NCBI GenBank assembly: GCA_039199225.1
Contig: JBCCSZ010000026.1
Coordinates: 1-37,103 of the forward strand
Direction of reading: 5' to 3'
DNA from: JBCCSZ01 sp039199225
GTDB lineage: Bacteria; Bacteroidota; Bacteroidia; Chitinophagales; Saprospiraceae
Length of the DNA stretch: 37,103 nucleotides
A program made the translations under genes and the position numbers. The first letter of the stretch is position 1, and the number at the start of each line of letters is the position of its first letter. Shown piece after piece: positions 30,968 to 37,103 of the stretch. Under the pieces are notes generated by a model that worked only from the letters and a program-made list of their open reading frames with translations, had not been told where the DNA came from and did not search any database.

Positions 30968-31699
30968 ATGCTTTTATTAGAAATCGATTGGAACAACTTC
31001 TATGTCTTTTATGGCAGAATAACCATAGCTGCAATGATCCTCCCGGTCCTTGCGGCTCTCCTTTTTAGACGCTACTGGAATCGGGCCTTGTATGCGGCCT
31101 TCTGGTATTTTTTGATGACTTTTTTGTTAAACGTATCAGAGCAGATTTTCATCTGGTCTACAGGAGCCTATTACGAAAGCTTCAAACCTTTCTTGGATTA
31201 TTTTCAGATTACCAATACCAATTTCATAAAGATTTTTTACTACCTCAAAGACTTCTTTTTTCTGGGCTGGTTTTTCAGTCTCATTTTTTCAAGCAGCCGC
31301 CTCCGGTCTTCCGTCAAATGGGTGAGCCTACTATTGATACTAGCAACAAGTATTAATTATCTTTTTATTGAAGGCTATCAAGGACATGGATTCTTCAATC
31401 CCGTCATCAATGCTTTATATGTCATCCTACTGCCCATTTTATATCTTTGGATTTCACAAAAATCCTCTCTGCGAATCCCCTTGCGGAAAAATCCATATTT
31501 CTGGATCAGCATCGGTTTGTTTCTGCCCAATCTCCTCGCTCTTTTTTTGTACTTCACGGGCGACTACATCTACACGACGAACTACCCGCTATTCGTCATC
31601 TTATCTTCCATCAAAAATACCTTTGAGATGATCGGCTTAGTTATGGTGAGTTTTGGCTTTGTCAATGCTCGCTTCGCTCGCTTTGTCACCGACGGATGA
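30968..31699 (+). CDS. Orphan multi-pass membrane protein of the two-component operon
   Basis: A 243-residue protein with about seven hydrophobic helices (for example TIAAMILPVLAALLF, WVSLLLILATSINYLF, VINALYVILLPILYLWI, MIGLVMVSFGFVNARF). It starts 51 bp after the previous gene with AAGGAG at 30957-30962, a clear Shine-Dalgarno-like sequence that is unusual for this phylum. Short polar loops and basic residues after helices 2 and 5 fit a seven-helix inner-membrane protein. I know no family for it. As the last gene of the operon with the response regulator, it may sense or modulate the signal that the headless kinase cannot read alone (inference). Confidence 0.65.
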   Translation: MLLLEIDWNNFYVFYGRITIAAMILPVLAALLFRRYWNRALYAAFWYFLMTFLLNVSEQIFIWSTGAYYESFKPFLDYFQITNTNFIKIFYYLKDFFFLGWFFSLIFSSSRLRSSVKWVSLLLILATSINYLFIEGYQGHGFFNPVINALYVILLPILYLWISQKSSLRIPLRKNPYFWISIGLFLPNLLALFLYFTGDYIYTTNYPLFVILSSIKNTFEMIGLVMVSFGFVNARFARFVTDG

Positions 31700-31704
31700 A
31701 CCTC

Positions 31705-31752
31705 CCTACCAGAATTGGGAGATGTGTCGCACTGGCCAATGTGCGATCTTTG
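31705..31752 (+). promoter_or_regulatory. Operator site 3 with promoter-like box, no gene behind it
   Basis: The 18-mer CCTACCAGAATTGGGAGA (31705-31722) shares 15 of 18 bases with site 1. Exactly 22 bp later lies GATCTTTG (31745-31752), one base from the -7 consensus. It begins 5 bp after the stop of the operon's last gene. No protein gene on the plus strand follows; the next gene (cupin) is on the other strand. The site could drive a small RNA ending at the hairpin near 31809-31838, or a longer transcript antisense to the cupin gene. Confidence 0.7.
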
Positions 31753-31756
31753 TGTA

Positions 31757-31838
31757 AGCAAGCAGGAAACAATTTTTCTCTGCGACACTATCCGACGACA
31801 CGCTCTAAGGCTTGGCCTAAAAACCAGGCTATTTTATT
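31757..31838 (+). ncRNA. Candidate small RNA under operator site 3
   Basis: A transcript starting a few bases after the -7-like box at 31745 would run through a stretch with no ATG to a hairpin: GGCTTGG (31809-31815) can pair with CCAGGCT (31824-31830), or alternatively TGGCCT with AGGCTA, followed by ATTTTATT. That gives an RNA of about 80 nt. The T-run is imperfect, so termination strength is uncertain. No known family was recognised. Confidence 0.35.
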
Positions 31839-31910
31839 AATTTGAGATTCGACAACTGATGGTAGATCGGCATTCGTACAGCGGATGCTGGTTTGCTATT
31901 TTACGACCTC

Positions 31911-32420
31911 CTACTGTTTTTGCGAAACGGGCGTACTGCGCCCAAAATCATCCTGCAGTCGGACAATATCGTCTTCGTCCGAAGGATGGTCCGGGTTGGT
32001 GTGCTGCCAAATCTCGGCCACCATTCCCCACTCATTCAGTCCGACCAAACGATGGCGTTCTCCTTGTTCAAGCACAATGGTATCTCCTTCTTGATAAGTT
32101 TTCAAAGGCATTTCATCATCTGTCAAACTTCGAACAACTCCAACCTTGCCATCGACCACGCGCCACACCTCTGAACGACGAAAGTGATACTGCCAGGACA
32201 GGCGCTTGTCGGGTGCTACCAGCAAAATCTTTGGGCTGACCTTCCGGCCTTCAATCAAATCGGAATCGGGGAGGTCCGGAAAATACTGGCGGGTAAACTC
32301 AGGTGCTTGTGCTTCTTCAATGACAAAGAATCCTCCCCAGGGACGGTTGAAATCCTTGCGCTCAAAGCGAAAGCCTTTGGCAATCAATAAGCGCTCAACT
32401 TTTTCAAAAATCTGGTCCAT
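31911..32420 (-). CDS. Cupin protein, mannose-6-phosphate isomerase-like
   Basis: The frame begins at 32450, but the ATG at 32420 (MDQIFEKVERLLIAKGF) is the natural start, giving 169 residues. NRPWGGFFVIEE at the beginning and the cupin core KRLSWQYHFRRSEVWRVVDGKVGV, then GDTIVLEQGERHRLVGL and MVAEIWQH, match the type II mannose-6-phosphate isomerase or ManC C-terminal cupin, with the metal-binding H..R.E and the later His conserved. It is cytosolic and may isomerise or bind a phosphosugar. It is transcribed toward operator site 3, so a transcript from that site would be antisense to it. Confidence 0.78.
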   Translation of the reverse strand: MDQIFEKVERLLIAKGFRFERKDFNRPWGGFFVIEEAQAPEFTRQYFPDLPDSDLIEGRKVSPKILLVAPDKRLSWQYHFRRSEVWRVVDGKVGVVRSLTDDEMPLKTYQEGDTIVLEQGERHRLVGLNEWGMVAEIWQHTNPDHPSDEDDIVRLQDDFGRSTPVSQKQ

Positions 32421-32804
32421 AAAAGTTGTTTTAACAATCTGATGGTACAATTATCACCTTTTCAGATAGAAATGCAAATGTAGCGATGTATTTATTACGA
32501 AAGATAGGGGATAAGGCTTCAAAATAGCGGTCGGATTTTCGAATAAGTAGGCTGTACGTCTGATTGTTTACGCTTAAAAAGGAATTAGACTTTCCTAAGA
32601 GCCATTCGAATGCTGCTTTCGCCCGACTGGCTGGATAGGGATCAAAAAGATGTAAGGAGAATTTTAGTGTAATTATTACGCACTGCTTAAAGTTTTTTAG
32701 ATGCTTAATGCATCCGAACTCAAAAAGGGATTTTATATTTAGTTCACTTTGTCGATAATACTTCGAGAAGACTCCCTTGTTCTAAAGTTAAAATAAGCCT
32801 GAAT
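32421..32804. other. Intergenic region between divergent cupin and GH3 genes
   Basis: No gene is visible in these 384 bp. On the minus strand TTTG (complement of 32475-32478) and TAATTGTA (complement of 32446-32453) stand 21 bp apart and may be the cupin promoter, although the -7 box is imperfect. For the GH3 gene no clear promoter was found; the stretch from about 32650 to 32800 is AT-rich. Confidence 0.4.
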
Positions 32805-34997
32805 ATGAAAATGCACACAATCTCTGGCCTGCTGCTGGGCCTCTTGCTCCTGGTGAATAGCGGCCTTGCGCAATCCTACAAATTCCCCTATCAGAATCCA
32901 GATTTATCAATTGAAAAACGAGTGGATGATTTGATTTCGCGGATGACTCTGGAAGAAAAGGTCAACCAGCTGATGTACAATGCTCCAGCTATTGAGCGGC
33001 TAGAGGTGCCTGCTTACAACTGGTGGAATGAATGCCTCCACGGCATTGGCCGGAACGGAAGAGCTACGATTTTTCCACAAGCCATCGGGATGGCCGCTGC
33101 CTGGGATACCGATCTTATGTTTCGCATCGGAGAAGCCATCTCCGATGAGGCCCGTGCCAAATACAATGTCTCTGCCGTCAGAAATCTTCGTGGTCGTTAC
33201 CAAGGGCTGACCTTCTGGACACCAAACGTCAACATTTTCCGCGATCCTCGCTGGGGGCGTGGCCAGGAAACCTATGGGGAAGACCCATTTCTGACCTCCC
33301 GAATCGGTGTGGCTTTCGTAAAAGGGCTCCAAGGCGATCATCCTCAATATTTGAAGGCGGCCGGAATGGCCAAGCACTATGCGGTACACAACGGGCCGGA
33401 AGCATCTCGCCACGTTTTTGATGCCAAGGTGAGCAAGAAGGACTTGTGGGAAACCTATCTGCCGGCTTTCGAAGCACTGGTAACGGAAGCGAAGGTGGAA
33501 GGTGTCATGGGGGCTTACAACAGAACCAATGGGGTGCCTTGCTGTGCGCATCCTTACCTGATGGACGAAGTATTGCGTAAGCAGTGGGGCTTCAAAGGTT
33601 ATTACACCTCTGATTGTTGGGCCATCGTCGACTTTTACAATGGCCACAACATCGTCAAAACTCCTCAAGAGGCAGCCGCATTGGCGCTCAAGGAAGGTTG
33701 CAACCTCAACTGTGGAAGCACCTATCCCCAATTGGTCAAAGCCATCGAACAAGGGTTGACCAGCGAAGCGGAGGTGGATCGCAATCTCCGTGAGCTGCTG
33801 CCAACCCGCTTTCGTCTGGGGCTGTTTGATCCCATAGGTCGGGTGCCTTTCGATGCCATCGGGCCGGAGGTTATTCACTCAGATGAGCATGTTGCGCTGA
33901 GTCGTGAGGCAGCTACCAAATCCATTGTTCTACTGAAGAATAAAGACAATGCCTTGCCCCTGCAGAAAGACCTAAATGGTGTGTTTGTCTGCGGCCCGAC
34001 GGCTACCCATGCGCAGGCACTGCTGGCCAATTATTATGGCGTAAGTGAAAACCTGGTAACTTTTTTAGAGGGAGTTGTTGGAAAGGTCAGTCCGCACACC
34101 TTCGTACAGTACAGCCAAGGAGCTTTGCTGGACCAAGCCAACCGCAACCCCATGGATTGGTTTTCGGAAACCGGCAAGGAAGCCGATGTGACCATTGCCT
34201 GTGTTGGCATCTCTCAGTTGATCGAGGGGGAGGAAGGAGAGTCGATTGCTTCGCGCCATAAAGGTGATCGCGTCGATCTGAAGTTGCCACAAAATCAGAT
34301 TGATTTTCTCAAAAAAATGCGCTCTACCTCAGAAAAGCTGGTCGTTGTTTTTACCGCTGGAAGCGCAGTGGCTTGTAAAGAAGTTTACGACATGGCCGAT
34401 GCCCTGCTGTATGTTTGGTATCCAGGTGAGCAAGGGGGGAATGCGGTGGCGGATGTCCTCTTTGGCGATGCTGTTCCCTCGGGGCGCTTGCCGGTGACTG
34501 TCCCCTATGCAGTGGAAGATTTGCCACCCTTTGAGGACTATGCCATGGCTGGTCGGACCTATAAGTACATGGAGAAAGAACCTTTATTTCCCTTTGGTTT
34601 TGGCCTGAGTTACAGTCAATTTGAATACAAAGACCTCCAAATGAGCAGCAATAAAGTCAAAAAAGGGGAGCCTTTGACCGTCAGCATAACCGTAGCCAAT
34701 ACGGGGCGGTACAAGGCAGAAGAGGTGGTGCAACTCTATTTATCGGACGAGAACGCCTCGGTGGCTGTGCCTGCCTACGACTTGAAAGCTTTTGAGCGCA
34801 TCGAATTGTGGCCAGGAGCTTCCAGAAATCTGACCTTCGAGATCAGCACGGCGATGATGGAATTGGTTAATGAAGAAGGGCGGAAGATGATTGAAAAGGG
34901 CGCATTTAAGGTGTATGTGGGAGGTGCTTTACCGACGGCTCGCAGTCGAATGCTGGGCGCAGCAGCGGCAGCGGAAGGTCGCTTTGTGGTGGAGTAA
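32805..34997 (+). CDS. Exported glycoside hydrolase family 3, beta-xylosidase/beta-glucosidase-like
   Basis: A 730-residue enzyme with a signal peptide (MKMHTISGLLLGLLLLVNSGLAQS). The N-terminal barrel (about 25-370) has the GH3 landmarks NWWNECLHGIGR, KHYAVHNGPE (K190, H191) and the nucleophile D270 in YYTSDCWAIVDF. The second domain (about 380-600) has IVLLKNKDNALPLQ and the acid/base region EGESIASRHKGDR. A fibronectin III-like domain closes the protein (about 635-720, VSITVANTGRYKAEEVVQLYL). NWWNE.LHG is typical of the xylan 1,4-beta-xylosidase branch. It probably releases sugars from plant or algal polysaccharides in the periplasm. Convergent with the AraC gene. Confidence 0.9.
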   Translation: MKMHTISGLLLGLLLLVNSGLAQSYKFPYQNPDLSIEKRVDDLISRMTLEEKVNQLMYNAPAIERLEVPAYNWWNECLHGIGRNGRATIFPQAIGMAAAWDTDLMFRIGEAISDEARAKYNVSAVRNLRGRYQGLTFWTPNVNIFRDPRWGRGQETYGEDPFLTSRIGVAFVKGLQGDHPQYLKAAGMAKHYAVHNGPEASRHVFDAKVSKKDLWETYLPAFEALVTEAKVEGVMGAYNRTNGVPCCAHPYLMDEVLRKQWGFKGYYTSDCWAIVDFYNGHNIVKTPQEAAALALKEGCNLNCGSTYPQLVKAIEQGLTSEAEVDRNLRELLPTRFRLGLFDPIGRVPFDAIGPEVIHSDEHVALSREAATKSIVLLKNKDNALPLQKDLNGVFVCGPTATHAQALLANYYGVSENLVTFLEGVVGKVSPHTFVQYSQGALLDQANRNPMDWFSETGKEADVTIACVGISQLIEGEEGESIASRHKGDRVDLKLPQNQIDFLKKMRSTSEKLVVVFTAGSAVACKEVYDMADALLYVWYPGEQGGNAVADVLFGDAVPSGRLPVTVPYAVEDLPPFEDYAMAGRTYKYMEKEPLFPFGFGLSYSQFEYKDLQMSSNKVKKGEPLTVSITVANTGRYKAEEVVQLYLSDENASVAVPAYDLKAFERIELWPGASRNLTFEISTAMMELVNEEGRKMIEKGAFKVYVGGALPTARSRMLGAAAAAEGRFVVE

Positions 34998-35025
34998 ATT
35001 CAAGGGTCGGAAAATCTCAATCATC

Positions 35026-35880
35026 CTAGGCACAGCAATGTCGGCCACTGTTTTTGAATTCCTTTACCGTCATGCCATAGACTTTTTTGAAGGACTTCGA
35101 CAAGTGGCTGCTGTCGGTGAAGCCCAGTTGGAAAGCAATTTCCTTTAGGCTAAGATCGGTATGTAGTACCTTGGTCTCGACCAATTTCAATTTGGATTTG
35201 GTGATGTAATCGACGAGACTGATGCCGGCATGTTTTTTAAAATATTCTGAAAAATAAGTCGAAGCAATTCTGAATTTCTTCGATAGCGTTTGAATTCTAA
35301 GCAAGTCCGGATTGCTGATGTTGGTATTGATGAATCGCAGTATTTCCCCGAAGCGGCTGTCTACTTCATTGGCCCTGGCAACATATTGCTTTTCGATGCT
35401 TCTAGCCAAAATATTCAGAATGGAAGACATGGCTCCTGTAATGATCGAATCTGAATAAGCATCGCCGGTGAGGCATTCCTGATAGATGGATTTGATGGTT
35501 TGGATGATGAATGCCCGCTCCCTTTCCGTACTGATGATGTCGCCAGGTACTTTGTTGTAATTAGCGAGGATGTAGGCCATCCGATCAAACCACTCTTTGG
35601 AATCCATCAGCTTGTTGTTGTTCAAAAAGTAGTGGTCTGTAAATCGAATGAAGTAGAAGCGAGAGGTCTCTTCGATCTTAAATGAATGGCAGTCCAGCGG
35701 AGGTAATAAAAAGATGTTGCCAGGCTTGTAGGCGAATTCATGCTCATTGATGCATTGGTAGCCACTGCCTTGATTGACATATACGATTTCGAAGAAATTG
35801 TGTTTGTGTGGTCTTTCGGTCCACGCTGAAAATTCTTCAACATGTATTTCAAAAACCTTTTGCGCTTCCTGAATAATCAT
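35026..35880 (-). CDS. AraC-family transcriptional regulator
   Basis: A 284-residue regulator. Residues about 15-90 form an AraC-type cupin (RPHKHNFFEIVYVNQGSG, YKPGNIFLLPPLDCHSF). The C-terminal 100 residues are two helix-turn-helix units: TLSKKFRIASTYFSEYFKKH and LSLKEIAFQLGFTDSSHLSK, then FKKVYGMTVKEF. This type usually binds a small molecule such as a sugar. It is convergent with the GH3 gene (28 bp apart) and divergent from the DUF1330 gene, with a repeat-rich intergenic region at its start, suggesting control of the DUF1330-luciferase-like genes (inference). Confidence 0.9.
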   Translation of the reverse strand: MIIQEAQKVFEIHVEEFSAWTERPHKHNFFEIVYVNQGSGYQCINEHEFAYKPGNIFLLPPLDCHSFKIEETSRFYFIRFTDHYFLNNNKLMDSKEWFDRMAYILANYNKVPGDIISTERERAFIIQTIKSIYQECLTGDAYSDSIITGAMSSILNILARSIEKQYVARANEVDSRFGEILRFINTNISNPDLLRIQTLSKKFRIASTYFSEYFKKHAGISLVDYITKSKLKLVETKVLHTDLSLKEIAFQLGFTDSSHLSKSFKKVYGMTVKEFKNSGRHCCA

Positions 35881-35920
35881 TGTACTTATATTGGGCTTAG
35901 AGTATGCAAATATAGCTTAT

Positions 35921-35988
35921 TTTACCATTTTAGGCTTATGTAACCTTTTTTTTACCCTTTAAATTACTGTTTAACCTTTTTATTTACC
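35921..35988. promoter_or_regulatory. Five phased TTWACC-type repeats between divergent genes
   Basis: TTTACC (35921-35926), GTAACC (35940-35945), TTTACC (35951-35956), TTAACC (35971-35976) and TTTACC (35983-35988) lie in the same orientation. The steps between them are 19, 11, 20 and 12 bp, close to whole turns of the helix. Such direct repeats on one face of DNA are typical of AraC-type binding sites, and the AraC gene starts 40 bp away. Confidence 0.5.
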
Positions 35989-36069
35989 GTAATCGCCAAT
36001 ATCTGTACAATGGATTTTCTGTAATAAGTCTGCAATTTTGTTCCATTGGAAATCAAAAACAAAGAAACA

Positions 36070-36384
36070 ATGGAAAAAGCCACTGCTTATTATTCTGTCT
36101 TAGACGTCACCCCAACAACAGAAGAATGGATTCCTGATTACATCGGGCCAGCCAATAAATTGGTGGCGCAGTACGGCGGAACATACCTCGCCAGAACCAG
36201 CAATCACGAGCGAGTAGAGGGAGAAGGGGAAGGGGCTGCTTTGCGGATCATCATTTCTTGGCCTTCCAAAGAGGCGGCCATGAATTTTATGAAGGATGTC
36301 GAATATGCGCCGCACTTGAAAGCCAGAACGGCAGGATCGGTCAGTAATCATTTTCTAATCGAGGCCAAAGACGACCTAGCTTAA
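36070..36384 (+). CDS. DUF1330 family protein
   Basis: A 104-residue protein of the ferredoxin-like dimeric alpha/beta-barrel type. The frame begins with TTG at 36046, but the ATG at 36070 (MEKATAYYSVLDVTPTTEEW) matches DUF1330 starts. Landmarks are IPDYIGPANKLVAQYGGTYLART, followed by IISWPSKEAAMNFMKDVEY and the closing strand NHFLIEA. Members of this family are small cytosolic proteins of largely unknown function. A CAATTTTG box lies at 36033-36040. It is followed by a long hairpin and a luciferase-like monooxygenase gene. Confidence 0.85.
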   Translation: MEKATAYYSVLDVTPTTEEWIPDYIGPANKLVAQYGGTYLARTSNHERVEGEGEGAALRIIISWPSKEAAMNFMKDVEYAPHLKARTAGSVSNHFLIEAKDDLA

Positions 36385-36395
36385 TAGATTTTACG

Positions 36396-36434
36396 CCCTT
36401 CGGATTTTCCTGTACTTTTAGAAAATCTGAAGGG
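36396..36434 (+). terminator. Long hairpin between DUF1330 and monooxygenase genes
   Basis: CCCTTCGGATTTTC (36396-36409) pairs with GAAAATCTGAAGGG (36421-36434) over 14 bp with one G-U pair. No T-run follows on either strand, so it may be a partial terminator, an mRNA stabiliser or a processing site inside an operon. Confidence 0.5.
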
Positions 36435-36473
36435 TAGAGCTTTGGTGGAAGCTTGGATAAAATAAAAGTCAAA

Positions 36474-37103
36474 ATGCTCAATCAAACCAGCATCGCGAAA
36501 TTTCAGTCTATCAACCGGGGATACAATGCTGTTTTTCAGCCCAATAGGCTGAGCATAGGTATCGTTGTTCCCATTGAAAATTATGCCCGCGGCCCTGTGC
36601 CGACCATGAAGGACCACTTGGAGCGGGTACAGCAAATCGAGCGATTGGGGTTCAAGGCCCTGTGGATTCGGGACATTCCACTCAATGTGCCTTCCTTCGG
36701 TGATGCCGGACAAACGTTCGATCCCTTTACTTACCTAGGCTACTTGGCGGGCCAAACAAGCAACATTGCGTTGGGCGTTTCCAGCATTGCATTGCCGCTG
36801 CACCACCCGCTGAACGTGGCGAAGTCAGCCGCCTCCATCGATCAACTGTCCGATGGTAGGATGCTTCTGGGCGTAGCTTCCGGAGACCGGTTTGCAGAAT
36901 ATCCAGCCATGGGCGTCGACTACGCCAAGCGGGCTGAGCTGTTCCGCGATGCCTTTGCCTACATCCGCAAGGCACAGGAAAGCTTTCCCACACTGAGTAC
37001 CAACCATTATGGTCAGCTTGAGGGAAATGCCGACCCATTGCCCAAGCCCGTTGCCCATAAGATTCCGATGTTGATGACTGGCTACAGCCAACAATCACTG
37101 GAA
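36474..37103 (+). CDS. Luciferase-like monooxygenase (LLM), truncated by window end
   Basis: The first 210 codons of an LLM-class flavin-dependent oxidoreductase; the gene continues past the window. The ATG at 36474 begins MLNQTSIAKFQSINRGYNAV. Family landmarks are LSIGIVVPIEN, the barrel strand LGFKALWIRDIPLN, then TFDPFTYLGYLAGQTSNIALGV, LPLHHPLNVAKSAASIDQLS and GRMLLGVASGDR. Such enzymes use reduced flavin and oxygen to oxidise small organic substrates. It lies behind the DUF1330 gene, from which it is separated by a strong hairpin. Substrate unknown. Confidence 0.88.
   Translation, partial: MLNQTSIAKFQSINRGYNAVFQPNRLSIGIVVPIENYARGPVPTMKDHLERVQQIERLGFKALWIRDIPLNVPSFGDAGQTFDPFTYLGYLAGQTSNIALGVSSIALPLHHPLNVAKSAASIDQLSDGRMLLGVASGDRFAEYPAMGVDYAKRAELFRDAFAYIRKAQESFPTLSTNHYGQLEGNADPLPKPVAHKIPMLMTGYSQQSLE

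Noticed and set aside
31859..32239. A 126-codon plus-strand open frame downstream of operator site 3
   Set aside because: It is the antisense image of the well-supported cupin gene; the translated sequence has no protein-like features.
35921..35988. CRISPR-like short repeats in the AraC upstream region
   Set aside because: Repeats are 6 bp with 5-14 bp gaps, far too short for CRISPR; better explained as regulator binding sites.

Overview
This window looks like a chromosomal piece of a member of Bacteroidota, probably from the Saprospiria side of the phylum (inference). The support is two large exported proteins ending in type IX secretion sorting tails (VYPNPT, VFPNPF), TANNTTTG-type -7 promoter boxes, many lipoproteins, Reg_prop and Y_Y_Y signalling modules, a GH3 glycosidase and a small bS21 gene. 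No mobile element, tRNA, rRNA or CRISPR array was seen.

Layout. (1) 1-4.7 kb: an AT-rich block with a broken DUF3289-type toxin-like domain followed by seven orphan genes in a row, including a tandem paralogous pair and a stand-alone seven-repeat Reg_prop propeller. It reads as a polymorphic-toxin/immunity-style accessory island. (2) 4.8-9 kb: an MBL-fold hydrolase and a secreted metzincin protease with PKD domains. (3) 9-14.2 kb: a WYL regulator divergent from the bacterial Hen1-Pnkp RNA repair cassette, with essentially every known catalytic residue conserved. (4) 14.2-19 kb: TonB-C protein, M48 membrane protease, a lipoprotein-anchored peptide deformylase homologue and a translationally coupled amidohydrolase. 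(5) 19-25.5 kb: a small orphan, rpsU with terminator, a gene-poor stretch, two lipoproteins, a subtilase with a T9SS tail and a NahK-like sugar kinase. (6) 25.5-31.9 kb: the most interesting locus, described below. (7) 31.9-37.1 kb: a cupin, a GH3 xylosidase-like enzyme, an AraC regulator divergent from a DUF1330 gene, and a luciferase-like monooxygenase cut by the window end.

The 25.5-31.9 kb locus encodes a bacterial CLCA-type metalloprotease with no signal peptide, a Y_Y_Y-domain histidine kinase that lacks its propeller, a NarL/LuxR response regulator, an orphan soluble protein and an orphan multi-pass membrane protein. Three 18-bp near-palindromes (consensus CCTMCCARWWTTGGGAGN) lie at 25551, 29528 and 31705. 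Each starts exactly 40 bp before a -7-like box (TAATTTTA, TAAATTTG, GATCTTTG). They precede the CLCA gene, the response-regulator operon, and a gene-free stretch ending in a terminator-like hairpin that may be a small RNA. I infer a small regulon controlled by the adjacent response regulator. This coupling of a CLCA-like protease, a headless sensor kinase, two orphan proteins and a possible sRNA is my best candidate for an undescribed system.
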